This document shows, piece by piece, positions 53,500-63,016 of a stretch of 64,000 nt of DNA. The notes below the pieces were generated by a model that made no database searches, was not told the origin of the DNA, and worked only from the letters and a program-made list of their open reading frames with translations. Each line of letters starts with the position of its first letter. The stretch's first letter is position 1. This DNA is from Methylocystis sp. (GTDB lineage Bacteria > Pseudomonadota > Alphaproteobacteria > Rhizobiales > Beijerinckiaceae): assembly GCA_016178015.1 (NCBI GenBank), contig JACOUB010000014.1, forward strand, positions 1 to 64,000, read 5' to 3'. The translations under genes were made by a program, and so were the position numbers.

Positions 53500-56172
53500 C
53501 TATGGCGTCGCGCGCACGCCGTCGTTGAGCAGAACCGAGCCGAGCCCATAGTTGAACTTTGTTTCGCCAAGCGTGCGGAACTGCAACGAAACCGTTACGG
53601 TCTGGTTGCGCGCCGGCAGGCCGGTCCCCGCCTGCGGCTGGTAAATCGACGAATAGTTGACCGTGAAGATCGCGCATTCGTTGTGGTAGCCGACGCCGGC
53701 GCCGAGCGCGGCCACCGAGAACAGCGGCGCCGTGCCGGTGAGGTTGATGCCCGTCAAGGTCGTCGCCGTCGGGTTCGTGGTCAATGAATTAAAAAGATGG
53801 CGGCTCATATCGAAGATCACCGAGCCGGTCAGGAAGTAGTTCTTGTTCACATCATAGCGGCCGTTGGCGGCAAGTCCTTGCCGGCGCTGATCGAAGCCGA
53901 TGGCGCTCTGCGAGGCGTAATTCGCGTATTGCAGGTTCAGCACGAGCGGATCGAGCTTGAGCGAGCTCACCAGGTCGATGCGCCGGGCATGCAGGTTGGT
54001 CTCGTCAAAGCGGCCCTTGGCGACGAAGCTGAGGAGCGAGGTGGGCGCGAAGGCGAAGCGTCCGACCCAGTCCGAGGTGCGCGTGTTGAGCCCCGAGGCG
54101 AGGCCGACATTGGCGGCGTCCGCGTCGGCGTACGCGTTCTCGCCCACGACTTGCCGCGATTGACCGGCCATGGCGTTGATGAAGCCGCCATTGGCAAGCG
54201 TCAGTGTCGTCTGGCCGCCGTAATTCAAGCGCGTGCCGGTCTCGAAACGGTCGTAGCCGGAGAATTTGCTCCACTGGAACAGAACGGAATCGTCGAACAC
54301 CAAGCTCTGCGCGTCCATGTTGACGAGCGATGGAATGGAGGATTGGTTCGGTCTGGCGATGATCTGCACGATCGGTTCGAATACGATGTCGCCGAGCCCG
54401 CTTCGCGCCAGCCAGGGATAACGCCATTCGAAGCCGACGCCCGGCGTCGCCTGCCCGCGAGCGACGCCGTTCGAGGCCCCGATGAACAACCCTTGGGCGC
54501 TGTTGGGGATCGGTTGGGAGCTGTTGTTGAAGATCGGGAACCGGTCTTGCGTATCGAGGCCGACAAAGGAGCCGGAGAACCGCGTGAAGGCGAACGGCGT
54601 CCACACCGAGCCGACCGGATCGATGAACTTGCGTTCCCACGACGCGCTGACGGTTCCATGTTCGTAATTGCCGCCAATGCCGCGCAACAGACAGCCGCTC
54701 TTGTTGCGGTCCGCCGCCGGAGCATAGGTTTGGCACACATTGTAGAGGGCGTTGACGCTGTCCAGCGTTCGCGGTTGGATTGATTCGTAATTGGCGATTT
54801 GCGCAGACGTGCTGGTTAGATTGGCGTCGACTTCGACTTGCCCGCCAAGGCCGAAGGTCTTTTCCGGGTCGACGTCGAACGTGCGGTTGTAGTCGAGCAA
54901 AGGATGCGCGATCGGCTGCTGCGCTTGAACGTCGTTTGGCGACAGGCCCTGGAAGTAGTATCCGCGCAGATCGAGATAGCTTCTGGGGCCTTGCCCGGTC
55001 AAATAAACGGTCGAAGACGATTCGCGAAAGTAGTAATTCTGGAGGATATTGTTGGACTGTTTGTAATCTTGGAAGAAATAGCGGTCGCTCAGCGCGGTGA
55101 CGTCCCAACCCAATTTCCATTGATCGTTGAGCGCGAATTCGCCGACGCTTTGCACCGCGCCGCGCCAACGTCGGCCGCCGGCGCCGAATGGCGGCGGCGC
55201 GAAAGCGGTGGGGTCGGACACGTGCGCGCCTTCGGCGCGGATGACGTAGCCGCCATTTTCGAATCTCTGCCGGAATTCGCCGGTGACAAATGGGCCTTGC
55301 CGGGTGAAGACGGTCGGCGTGATGGTGAGATCGTAGTCTGGCGCGATCGCCCAGAACAGCGGCAGGCCGAAACCGCCGCCCAGTTGCGATTGGTAACTGA
55401 GCTGCGGCGACAGCACCCCCGATTTCCGTTTCACGCTCGGGTCGGGAGAGGACCAGAACGGGACATAGGCGATCGGCACGCCGAGAAACTCGAACGACGC
55501 GTCCTCGTAATAAATCATCTTCTCCGTTTGGTCGTGGATGATGCGCTTGGCGTGCACCTGCCAAAACCGCGGGCGGTTCGGATCGTCCTTGCAGGCGTCG
55601 CAGGCCGTGTAGGTTCCGTTGTCAAAGACACTCGTGTCGCCGACGCGCTCGGCGCGCGGCGAGCTGAAATGGGTGTTGTCGGCCGTGTCCACCTGTAGGC
55701 TGTCGATGAACCCGTTTTTGAAGTCGTCGGTCAGCTCGAAGCGATCGGCGTGGGCGACCGTCCCATCCTTCTCCGTCAGCTTGGCGTGGCCCTCGGCGTA
55801 GACGCGCTGGGCGTTGCGGTCGTAGACGACCTGGTCGGCCTCCAGCAGCCGGCCTTGGTAATAAATCTGGACGTGGCCCCTGGCCGTGACGGTGTTCGTG
55901 GTCTGGTTGTGGACGAGCTCCTTGGCTTCGACCACCATGCGTGCGGCGGGGTCGTTGGCGGCGTCCAGGCTGCTCGCGTGAGCTTGCGGCGCAGCGAAGC
56001 CGATTGCGATGCAGAGCGCCGCGCCTGCACAAGCCTTAAGGCCGGAAAGCCGGCGGTCTAACCTAGATCGCTCATTTGCCGGCGCCTTGGATGTGTTACG
56101 GCGGGCGAGCCGGGACGCCGATCTTGCGATGAAACGCGCCATCAACGCGAGGCGGCGGCGATGGCGCTGCAT
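53500..56172 (-). CDS. lptD: LPS-assembly outer-membrane protein LptD
   Basis: 890 residues from ATG 56172, which overlaps the lptG stop as ATGA. A signal peptide (AGAALCIAIGFAAPQAHA) precedes the OstA/LptA-like jellyroll (MVVEAKELVHNQTTNTVTARGHVQIYYQGRLLEADQVVYDRNAQRVYAEGHAKLTE) and the long LptD beta-barrel region with GVPIAYVPFWSSPDPSVKRKSG. It inserts LPS into the outer membrane from the periplasmic bridge. The open frame upstream of 56172 is within lptG and is not used. Confidence 0.95.
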   Translation of the reverse strand: MQRHRRRLALMARFIARSASRLARRNTSKAPANERSRLDRRLSGLKACAGAALCIAIGFAAPQAHASSLDAANDPAARMVVEAKELVHNQTTNTVTARGHVQIYYQGRLLEADQVVYDRNAQRVYAEGHAKLTEKDGTVAHADRFELTDDFKNGFIDSLQVDTADNTHFSSPRAERVGDTSVFDNGTYTACDACKDDPNRPRFWQVHAKRIIHDQTEKMIYYEDASFEFLGVPIAYVPFWSSPDPSVKRKSGVLSPQLSYQSQLGGGFGLPLFWAIAPDYDLTITPTVFTRQGPFVTGEFRQRFENGGYVIRAEGAHVSDPTAFAPPPFGAGGRRWRGAVQSVGEFALNDQWKLGWDVTALSDRYFFQDYKQSNNILQNYYFRESSSTVYLTGQGPRSYLDLRGYYFQGLSPNDVQAQQPIAHPLLDYNRTFDVDPEKTFGLGGQVEVDANLTSTSAQIANYESIQPRTLDSVNALYNVCQTYAPAADRNKSGCLLRGIGGNYEHGTVSASWERKFIDPVGSVWTPFAFTRFSGSFVGLDTQDRFPIFNNSSQPIPNSAQGLFIGASNGVARGQATPGVGFEWRYPWLARSGLGDIVFEPIVQIIARPNQSSIPSLVNMDAQSLVFDDSVLFQWSKFSGYDRFETGTRLNYGGQTTLTLANGGFINAMAGQSRQVVGENAYADADAANVGLASGLNTRTSDWVGRFAFAPTSLLSFVAKGRFDETNLHARRIDLVSSLKLDPLVLNLQYANYASQSAIGFDQRRQGLAANGRYDVNKNYFLTGSVIFDMSRHLFNSLTTNPTATTLTGINLTGTAPLFSVAALGAGVGYHNECAIFTVNYSSIYQPQAGTGLPARNQTVTVSLQFRTLGETKFNYGLGSVLLNDGVRATP

Positions 56173-57257
56173 CAACCGTCCTCCAAATGCAAAAGCGTAA
56201 GCGTGCCCAGCATGCTCCCGACGAGCGCAGGCGACCAAGCGGCGACGATGGGACTGATCATGCCGGCGCCGCCCAGATCGGAGAATAATTTGGTTACGAT
56301 ATAAAGCACGAAGCCGGCGACGACGCCACCGGAAATGGTGCGGGCCACGTCGCCGAATCGGAAGAATCTTAACGAAAAAGAAGCGGCGACCAGAACCATG
56401 GCGATGAGCAGCAGCGGGCGCGCCAGCAAGGTCTGGAACTGCAGACTGTACCCGGTCGCATCGAGCCCCGCCTGACGCGTCGCTTCGCCGAGGCGCGGCA
56501 GATCCCAAAAAGGGGTCCCCTGTGGCGGAGCGGCGCTGGAGGCGAGCTGCTCAAGGGTCAGATCGGTGGCGAGGAGATATGAGCCGACGATCCGAGGCGC
56601 CTCGCCCGGCGTCGTGAGCCGCGCGCCCTCCAAAACCCACACGCCGGCCAGCAGTTTGGCGCGCGCCGCCACCACGCGTTCGAGAAAGCCGCCGTCCGGC
56701 TGGTAGACATTGACGATGACGCCGGAGAGTTCGGCCCCCGCCGCCGTCGCGCCCCCCGCATGGATGATTGCTAGCCCGTCAACGCTGTGCTGGCGCAGCC
56801 ACACGCTGTGATCGAGGCGCGAAGTCCCGGGCGCGCCGAAGAACTCCCACTCCATCTGATCGGAGCGCTGCTTCATCGTCGCCGAAATGGGATTGTAGAG
56901 CGTGATCGAGGCGACGCCGATGACGAGGGCGGTCAGGACGGGAGGCATGAGAAATTGCCATACCGAAACGCCCGCGGCTCGCGCCACCACCAGTTCGAGC
57001 TTGCGCGTCAAATTGACGAAGGTCGCCATAGCGCCGAACAAGACGGCAAACGGCAGGGTCATCTCCGCCGCCGCCGGCACCCGCATAATAGTCATTAACG
57101 CGATGGCGGCCGCGTCGGCTTGCGGATTGTCGCTGGCGCGGCGCAGCATCTCCACGAACACGACGACGAACATCAGGCAGGAGATCGTGATGAAGATACC
57201 CATGATCGTCTGCAGGAAACGCATCGCCAAATAGCGTGTGAGGGTCAGGCCGATCAT
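56172..57257 (-). CDS. lptG: LPS export ABC permease LptG
   Basis: 361 residues. Three N-terminal and three C-terminal membrane segments flank a periplasmic beta-jellyroll (about 135-270). LTRYLAMRFLQTIMGIF at the start, the coupling-helix region LTRKLELVVARAAGVSVWQFLMP and the terminal helices fit LptG of the LptB2FG extractor. It overlaps lptD (ATGA). Its usual upstream partner lptF is not found in the 398 bp before pepA. Confidence 0.94.
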   Translation of the reverse strand: MIGLTLTRYLAMRFLQTIMGIFITISCLMFVVVFVEMLRRASDNPQADAAAIALMTIMRVPAAAEMTLPFAVLFGAMATFVNLTRKLELVVARAAGVSVWQFLMPPVLTALVIGVASITLYNPISATMKQRSDQMEWEFFGAPGTSRLDHSVWLRQHSVDGLAIIHAGGATAAGAELSGVIVNVYQPDGGFLERVVAARAKLLAGVWVLEGARLTTPGEAPRIVGSYLLATDLTLEQLASSAAPPQGTPFWDLPRLGEATRQAGLDATGYSLQFQTLLARPLLLIAMVLVAASFSLRFFRFGDVARTISGGVVAGFVLYIVTKLFSDLGGAGMISPIVAAWSPALVGSMLGTLTLLHLEDG

Positions 57258-57655
57258 CGGCGCGCCTCCTGCCGAGATGATGGCGGGTTTTTGTGCAATT
57301 CTGTCATCGCCACCGGCGTTTCGCTGCTTGCGTAAAAAAACGGCGCGCCCGGTTCACCGTGAATCGAGCAACGTCAACACCATCCGATCGTAGATCGTCT
57401 GCTAAACGCTCTTTCGCCACGGCGCAAGGCGGACGGCGGCCTTGGAGCTTCGGGCGCGCCATTCCGTCGCCGACCGTTGCTCTTTGGCCACGGCGGCGAC
57501 GCTACCCGGCGCTCGCGGCTTTTCGGGGGCGTTCGCTAACAATTGCGGCTGGCGTGAATTGACCCTCGATCGGTTGGCGACGATAGTGCGCGTCGCCCTT
57601 TCGGGCGGTTGTTTGCGCTTATATTCCCTCGAGATTCCCCCTAAGAGAGGTCGAG
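57258..57655. other. 398 bp gene-free divergent control region (lptG / pepA)
   Basis: No coding region is supported here; in particular there is no lptF, which usually precedes lptG at this point. For pepA there is a TATATT box (57620-57625) and the Shine-Dalgarno AGAGAGG (57644-57650). Another promoter-like TTGACC lies at 57559-57564. Nothing else stands out. Confidence 0.7.
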
Positions 57656-59257
57656 ATGCCCGGCAATGTAAAATTCGAGATTGTTTCCTTTGGTGAAGCC
57701 GAGGGCCTGCTCGCCGCGCCGGCCGCCTCGGACGCGTCGAAGTCCCTGACTCTGGTGGTTTTTGCCGGCGATCAGCTGGCCGTCGGGGCGCGCGTCGAGG
57801 CGCTGTTGAAGCGCAGCGATTCCCATCTTGCACGGGCGGCGGCGGCCGCAAAATTCACCGGCAAGACGGGAACGGCGCTCGATCTCTACGCTCCGCCGGC
57901 GCTTCCCGCGGTCGCGCGGTTGGCGATCGTCGGTTGCGGAACACAGGCGCCGGACGCGGGTGAAGGGGAAAAGCCCGCGGCGAAACCTTTTGAGGACTTC
58001 CTCGGCCTCGGCGGCCAGACGATGGCCAGGCTGCGGCAAGGGACAAACACTCTCGTTTATTTTGATCCGCCCGAGGCGCAGGGCGCCGCCAAGGCCGTCG
58101 ACGCCAAGGCCGTCGACCCGAACGCCGCCATTGCTCAGTTCGCGCTCGGCGCAGACCTGCGCGCCTATAAGTTCGATCTTTATCGCACCAAGAAGAAGAA
58201 GGAGGATAGCGAGCGCGAAGGGCCGAGCGAAATCACCCTCGCCGTCGCCGATCCGGATGGCGCGCGCGCCGCGCTCAGTGACGTTCTCGGCCTCGCCGAA
58301 GGCGTGACCATCGCCAGAGGGCTCGTCAATGAACCGGCAAATGTCCTCTATCCTGCGGAATTTGCCCGCCGCGCCGGCGAACTCGCCAAGCTCGGCGTCG
58401 AGGTCGAGACGCTCGACCCGGCCGCGATGGAGGCGCTCGGCATGAGAGCGCTGCTCGGCGTCGGGCAGGGCTCGGCGCATGAGAGCCGGCTGGTGGTTTT
58501 GCGCTGGAACGGCGGGACGCCCGGCGCGCCGCCGCTCGCCTTCATCGGCAAGGGCGTGTGTTTCGACTCCGGCGGTGTTTCGATCAAGCCAGCCGCCTCC
58601 ATGGAAGACATGAAAGGCGACATGGCCGGCGCCGCCGCCGTCACCGGCCTTTTGCACGCGCTCGCCGCGCGCAAGGCCAAAGCCAACGTCGTCGGCGTGC
58701 TCGGGCTCGTCGAAAACATGCCGGACGGCAAGGCGCAACGGCCGGGCGACATCGTGACGTCGATGTCTGGCCAAACCATCGAGATCATCAATACCGACGC
58801 CGAAGGGCGGCTCGTCCTCGCCGACGCGCTCTGGTATGTGAAGGACAAATACAAGCCGCTGTTCATGATCGACCTGGCGACCTTGACCGGCGCCATCCTG
58901 GTGGCGCTCGGCCAGGAGCACGCCGGCCTGTTCTCCAACACCGACGACCTCGCCGAGCGCTTGCTCGCGGCGGGCAAGGCTTGCGGCGAGAAGTTGTGGC
59001 GCCTGCCCATGGGGCAGGCCTATGACAAGCTGATCGATTCGAAATTCGCCGATATGAAGAACGCCGGCGCCCGTCACGCCGGCTCGATCACCGCCGCGCA
59101 ATTTTTGGAGCGTTTCGTCGACAAGACCCCATGGGCGCACATCGACATCGCCGGGACCGGAATGGGCTCGCCCGCGTCGGACGTCAACCAGAGCTGGGGC
59201 TCGGGCTGGGGCGTGCGCCTCTTGGACCGCCTGGTGCGGGACTATTACGAGGGGTGA
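57656..59257 (+). CDS. pepA: Leucyl aminopeptidase PepA (M17)
   Basis: 533 residues, slightly longer than the usual ~500 because of an Ala/Lys-rich insert (about 100-180). The two-zinc catalytic domain has [27 protein letters not shown] and the diagnostic [38 protein letters not shown] and HIDIAGTG follow. It removes N-terminal residues from peptides and in some bacteria also binds DNA. It starts with AGAGAGG 5 nt before the ATG and is divergent from lptG. Confidence 0.96.
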   Translation: MPGNVKFEIVSFGEAEGLLAAPAASDASKSLTLVVFAGDQLAVGARVEALLKRSDSHLARAAAAAKFTGKTGTALDLYAPPALPAVARLAIVGCGTQAPDAGEGEKPAAKPFEDFLGLGGQTMARLRQGTNTLVYFDPPEAQGAAKAVDAKAVDPNAAIAQFALGADLRAYKFDLYRTKKKKEDSEREGPSEITLAVADPDGARAALSDVLGLAEGVTIARGLVNEPANVLYPAEFARRAGELAKLGVEVETLDPAAMEALGMRALLGVGQGSAHESRLVVLRWNGGTPGAPPLAFIGKGVCFDSGGVSIKPAASMEDMKGDMAGAAAVTGLLHALAARKAKANVVGVLGLVENMPDGKAQRPGDIVTSMSGQTIEIINTDAEGRLVLADALWYVKDKYKPLFMIDLATLTGAILVALGQEHAGLFSNTDDLAERLLAAGKACGEKLWRLPMGQAYDKLIDSKFADMKNAGARHAGSITAAQFLERFVDKTPWAHIDIAGTGMGSPASDVNQSWGSGWGVRLLDRLVRDYYEG

Positions 59258-59294
59258 CGGGGCCGTTCGGGGATCAATTGGGACAGCGGCGCGT

Positions 59295-59334
59295 CCCCCT
59301 CTCCCTTCGGGAGAGGGTCGCGCCAAGGTGAGGC
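59295..59334. repeat. REP-like hairpin between convergent genes
   Basis: CCCTCTCCC-TTCGGGAGAGGG followed by CGCGCCAAGGTGAGG, related to the window's CTCTCCC repeats. It lies between the tail-to-tail pepA and GST genes and could end both transcripts. Confidence 0.7.
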
Positions 59335-59348
59335 TGGCCGGAGATCGA

Positions 59349-60059
59349 TCAGGTACCCGAAAACTGTGGAAAATAGCTCTTCATCAGCCGGTCGCGATAG
59401 GCGACGAGATTGGCCTTGCCCTCGGCCGCGGTCCGCACCGGCGTGTCCGACACCGGGGCCAGCACGCCGGCGACGAACGCACAGACCGTGGCGTCCGCCC
59501 CGCACGGCGTCTCGCCGAACAGGAACGGCTTGTCGCCCAAAAGCGTCGCTAAGGCCTCGATGTCGCGCACGCCGAGTTCGGCGATTTCCTGCTCGCTGTG
59601 GCGGCCAAGTCCTTGGCGCCGCAATGTCTTGGCGATGTTGCGGCGGACCGTGGCCTTGACCAATGGGCGGATCAGCGCCGGCGCGCGGTCGAAGAAATGC
59701 GCCGGGCCGCGCTCGAAATTGGCGTCGTTCATCCAGCGCGCGTGCACCATGATCCAATAAAGATGCTCTTCGCACATCTTCTCGATGGCCCAGGCCTGCG
59801 CGCGCTGCTCGCTCGACAGCCCGGCGTCGAAATCGATTCCCTTGGTCTTCTCGAGATGAAAGCGGATGAAGGTCGAATCGGCGACGATTGTTCCATCGTC
59901 GTCGATAAAGGGCAGCTTGCCCTTGGGCGCGCGCGAAAAGCCCTTGTGATTCTCGATATGTTCGAGGCCGGCGAGCTTTAGGAGCATCATCGCCTTCATG
60001 ACGAAGGGACTGGGGTCGGGCAGGCCGAAAGAAGGGCCGAAGGAATAGAGCGTGATCAT
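59349..60059 (-). CDS. Glutathione S-transferase family protein (Fax/metaxin-like branch)
   Basis: 236 residues. The N-terminal thioredoxin-like half (MITLYSFGPSFGLPDPSPFVMKAMMLLKLAG) has PDPSPF in the position of the usual GST active Ser/Cys, followed by GKLPFIDDDGTIVADSTFIRFHLE, the cis-Pro and glutathione-contact Asp-Ser motif. The C-terminal helical domain includes LLGDKPFLFGETPCGADATVCAFVAGVL. This pattern fits the failed-axon-connections/metaxin-like group; the substrate is unknown. The promoter region upstream carries an operator-like inverted repeat. Confidence 0.88.
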   Translation of the reverse strand: MITLYSFGPSFGLPDPSPFVMKAMMLLKLAGLEHIENHKGFSRAPKGKLPFIDDDGTIVADSTFIRFHLEKTKGIDFDAGLSSEQRAQAWAIEKMCEEHLYWIMVHARWMNDANFERGPAHFFDRAPALIRPLVKATVRRNIAKTLRRQGLGRHSEQEIAELGVRDIEALATLLGDKPFLFGETPCGADATVCAFVAGVLAPVSDTPVRTAAEGKANLVAYRDRLMKSYFPQFSGT

Positions 60060-60107
60060 GGGCGCGCCTTGTGTGTATAAACCTGGACGTGAACCTTTAC
60101 GGACAAT

Positions 60108-60150
60108 GTCAGATGTCGTCCATCCAATGAAAGACGCAATCTGACAGTGT
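60108..60150 (-). promoter_or_regulatory. Operator-like inverted repeat upstream of the GST gene
   Basis: GTCAGAT (60108-60114) and ATCTGAC (60139-60145) face each other in the GST-VOC divergent region. The reverse complement of 60120-60150 begins ACACTGTCAGATT and matches 31175-31205 at 26 of 31 positions. It may be the binding site of a TetR-type regulator, or a short dispersed repeat. Confidence 0.45.
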
Positions 60151-60231
60151 TCGCCAAATAAAGTTCAGATTTCCGCGTTTAAAGTCGACAGCGGGCATGA
60201 GACGCCTGGCCGGCTACTCGGAAAGCATGCG

Positions 60232-60657
60232 ATGGCACCAGCAGCGCCGAACATCGATGGCGTTCTCGAAACGTCGCTCTATGTCGACGATCTGGAGGGC
60301 GCGGCGCGCTTCTACGAAGAGGCGATGGGCTTCGCGCCGCTCGTTCGCGACGCCCGGTTGTGCGCCTATGATTGCGGCCGGCGCAGCGTGTTGCTGCTGT
60401 TTGCGCGCGGGACGACAGGGGAGACGGCGCCGCTTGCAGGCGGCGCAATTCCGCCGCACGAGGGGGCGGGACGGCTGCACCTCGCCTTCGCGGTTCGCGC
60501 CGAGGACTTGGCCTCCTGGGAGACGCGGCTCGCCGACCATGGCGTTTCGATCGAGGCGCGCATGACTTGGCCGCGCGGCGGCGCGAGCCTCTATTTCCGC
60601 GATCCCGAAGGCAATCTCGTGGAGCTCGCGACGCCCGGCCTGTGGGCGAATTATTGA
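60232..60657 (+). CDS. VOC-superfamily (glyoxalase/bleomycin-resistance-like) protein
   Basis: 141 residues with two beta-alpha-beta-beta-beta modules: GVLETSLYVDDLEGAARFYEEAMGF and, in the second module, HLAFAVRAEDLASWETRLADHGVSIE and GASLYFRDPEGNLVELATPG. Metal-ligand positions are compatible with an active VOC enzyme (His in LHLAF, Glu in LVELAT), but the reaction cannot be stated. It is divergent from the GST gene, so both may serve electrophile detoxification. Confidence 0.88.
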   Translation: MAPAAPNIDGVLETSLYVDDLEGAARFYEEAMGFAPLVRDARLCAYDCGRRSVLLLFARGTTGETAPLAGGAIPPHEGAGRLHLAFAVRAEDLASWETRLADHGVSIEARMTWPRGGASLYFRDPEGNLVELATPGLWANY

Positions 60658-60828
60658 GGGAGGATCTGACTCTGGCCCGGCGTCTTGGTGGCCGTTGTCG
60701 AAAGCGTGTCTGCGGCCGTACTTTGGGCGGTTGGCGAGGCGAGCAGGGACCAGGCGTGAAAGGGTCGCAGGCAATGTAACGTTGGTCGGTCTTTCGACGA
60801 CTGGCGGTCATCAGAGGAGTTGGTCACG

Positions 60829-61845
60829 ATGATCCTGCATCTTGCCGCATCGGCGGCTATGCTCTCGATCCTGGTCACCGCGGGTTACGCCGACCCGGCG
60901 CGCTGGCGCAGGGAAGGCTGGAAGACGGATTTTTCGCGCGTGACGACGCCGTTATTGAAAGAGATCGTCGACGGCGGGCCGCCGCGGGACGGCATCCCCG
61001 CCATCGATCGCCCGATTTTCAAGCGGGCCAGCGAGGTCGAGGATCTCGGCGACCGAGAGCCCGTAATTGTCTTCCCGCTCGGACCGGATGCGCGCGCCTA
61101 CCCTCTGCGCGTCCTCACCTGGCACGAAATCGTGAACGATGTCGTTGGCGGCGCCCAGGTGGCGGTGACCTACTGTCCGCTCTGTAGCGCCTCGATCGTG
61201 TTCGATCGCCGTCTCGAGGGTCGCGTGCTCGACTTCGGCACGAGCGGTAAGCTGCGCCACTCGGATCTCGTCATGTACGACCGGCAGACCGAATCATGGT
61301 GGCAGCAATTCACCGGGGAGGCTATCGTGGGCGCGCTCGCGGGCAAGACGCTGAAAGCTCTCCCGAGCCGGATCGAGCCCTTCCGGGAGTTCCGCGCCGG
61401 CCACGCCGATGGGCTCGTGCTCGTTCCCAACGACCCGAAGTCGCGTCGGTACGGCGGCAATCCCTATATCGGTTACGACACCGGCGATCAGCCGCACCTG
61501 TTCAGGGGCGAGCTGCCGGAGGGTCTCCCCGCCATGGCCCGAGTCGTCGTGGCGCAGGGACCCGAAGGCCGGGTTTCCGTCGCAATGAGTCATCTTGCCG
61601 AGCGCCGACAGCTGACTCACGGAGGCCTGACCTTCACCTGGAAGGTAGGGACAGCCTCGGCGCTCGATCGCAGCGAGATCCGCGCGGGCCGGGAGGTGGG
61701 GTCTGTCGATGTGGTCGATGCGGCGGGAAAGCCCGTGGTCCAGGATGTGACCTTCGCTTTCGCCCTCCATGCCTTCGATCCCCGGGCAGTGGTCCTCACG
61801 GAAAAGGGGCTTGTGCGTCTTTCCGATGGAAAGCCCGCAGATTAG
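60829..61845 (+). CDS. DUF3179-domain exported protein
   Basis: 338 residues from ATG 60829, with AGAGGAG 9 nt before it. A signal peptide (LHLAASAAMLSILVTAGYA) is followed by the DUF3179 core: REPVIVFPLGPDARAYPLRVLTWHEIVNDVVGG, VAVTYCPLCSASIVFDRR, LDFGTSGKLRHSDLVMYDRQTESWWQQFTGEAIVG and NPYIGYDTGDQP. The CPLC pair could bind metal or form a disulfide. The function is unknown. Its mixed codon use is similar to neighbours. Confidence 0.88.
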   Translation: MILHLAASAAMLSILVTAGYADPARWRREGWKTDFSRVTTPLLKEIVDGGPPRDGIPAIDRPIFKRASEVEDLGDREPVIVFPLGPDARAYPLRVLTWHEIVNDVVGGAQVAVTYCPLCSASIVFDRRLEGRVLDFGTSGKLRHSDLVMYDRQTESWWQQFTGEAIVGALAGKTLKALPSRIEPFREFRAGHADGLVLVPNDPKSRRYGGNPYIGYDTGDQPHLFRGELPEGLPAMARVVVAQGPEGRVSVAMSHLAERRQLTHGGLTFTWKVGTASALDRSEIRAGREVGSVDVVDAAGKPVVQDVTFAFALHAFDPRAVVLTEKGLVRLSDGKPAD

Positions 61846-61973
61846 CCAGGCGATGCGGCCTTTGTCCGGTCGCCTTGGGGAAGGCGCCCCTCCTCCCTCG
61901 ACGCGCGCCACGCGCGCGACTATGTTCGGCAGAGCGGTCCGTATGACCGCTTATTGTCGCTGGAAAAAGAGCC

Positions 61974-62369
61974 ATGGCCCCTCGCCTCGAGCTGAAGGTA
62001 ATGAGCCTGACCGACGCCGCAGCCGAGCGGGTGCGCGGCTTGCTCGCAGACGCTCGCGCGGGGGCAGGGTTGCGTGTCTCGGTCGAAAAGGGCGGTTGCG
62101 CCGGCATGTCCTACAAGATGGAGATCGTGGAACCGGGGCCGGGCGACGAGATCGTCGAGGACAAAGGCGCGCGCGTCATCGTCGACGCTAAAGCGGTGCT
62201 GTTTCTGCTCGGCGCGCGAATGGATGTGAAGACGACGAAGTTTTCCTCGACGTTCGTGTTCGACAATCCCAATCAATCCTCCGCTTGCGGCTGTGGCGAA
62301 AGCGTCGCCCTCACGCCGGCGGATGTAAATTCCGTCTCGGCGCTTGCAGGAAGCGGGCGAAAACTTTGA
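61974..62369 (+). CDS. A-type iron-sulfur carrier (SufA/IscA-like), outside a suf operon
   Basis: 131 residues (Met10 is an alternative start). HesB-like fold with the three cluster cysteines in GGCAGMSY and ACGCGESV. FSSTFVFDNPNQSSACGCGESV is typical of alphaproteobacterial SufA. It is the second A-type carrier in the window besides erpA at 42.1 kb, and no sufBCDS gene is nearby. A ~20 residue tail after the CGCG motif is unusual but not obviously functional. Confidence 0.9.
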   Translation: MAPRLELKVMSLTDAAAERVRGLLADARAGAGLRVSVEKGGCAGMSYKMEIVEPGPGDEIVEDKGARVIVDAKAVLFLLGARMDVKTTKFSSTFVFDNPNQSSACGCGESVALTPADVNSVSALAGSGRKL

Positions 62370-62443
62370 AGCATTTGCCGCGCGAGGCGGCGGCGCGGAG
62401 AGCGATGCGGGTCACGAATTCAACTTTTGAACATGCTCCAACA

Positions 62444-63016
62444 TCAGCAAACTCTTTTTCGACTCGCGGTTGCGTTCATGTTTTCAATGGATTGTGGTAC
62501 ATCTTCTGCCGCTCGTTTTTCCAAGCGAAACCGCTGCAGCTCGTCGCCATCGAAGGCGTCAGGCAGCAGCTCTTCTATGCCGTAAACGACTATCTGCGAA
62601 AGATCCCCGTTGCAGCAGAACACTTTCACGTGTTCCTTCGTCGACGACCCCGCCTCCCAGATAATCTGACGGCACCGTCCGCAGGGGGTCACAATTCCAA
62701 TGATCTTGGGCTCTGGCGCGAACTTATAACCCGCTACTGCGATCGCGGCGATCCTTGATTCGCCTGACGAGTTGGCGCTGGCAATCGCGGCCATTTCTGC
62801 GCAGATGCTCAAACCATAGGACGCGTTCTCGAAATTTGTTCCGCATACAATGCCGCCCGATGGCGTCCGCACAGCTGCTCCAACCGCGAAACCAGAATAA
62901 GGCGCGTAGGCATTCTGCGCCACGTTCCGCGCTTTTTCGCAGAGCCGCCGATCAACGGGTGAAAGGTCAGACAGCGTCAAGATTTTCTGCTTTCCGTTCA
63001 TCTTGTCCTCGCTCAT
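62444..63016 (-). CDS. Cytidine deaminase-like protein with extra tails
   Basis: 190 residues from ATG 63016, which overlaps the stop of the upstream membrane-protein gene (ATGA, 63013-63016). The zinc site is complete: CAE (72-74, in SICAEMAAI) and PCGRC (111-115); NAYAPYSGFAVGAAV (35-49) and GTNFENASYG (59-68) are the substrate-binding segments of tetrameric cytidine deaminases, and EELLPDAF (148-155) the usual C-terminal element. It carries an N-terminal extension of ~20 residues and a ~35 residue tail compared with the housekeeping ~130 residue enzyme. The DNA is markedly less GC-rich than neighbours, pointing to acquisition. It may be a nucleotide-salvage enzyme or, given its partner, part of a defence module. 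Confidence 0.87.
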   Translation of the reverse strand: MSEDKMNGKQKILTLSDLSPVDRRLCEKARNVAQNAYAPYSGFAVGAAVRTPSGGIVCGTNFENASYGLSICAEMAAIASANSSGESRIAAIAVAGYKFAPEPKIIGIVTPCGRCRQIIWEAGSSTKEHVKVFCCNGDLSQIVVYGIEELLPDAFDGDELQRFRLEKRAAEDVPQSIENMNATASRKRVC

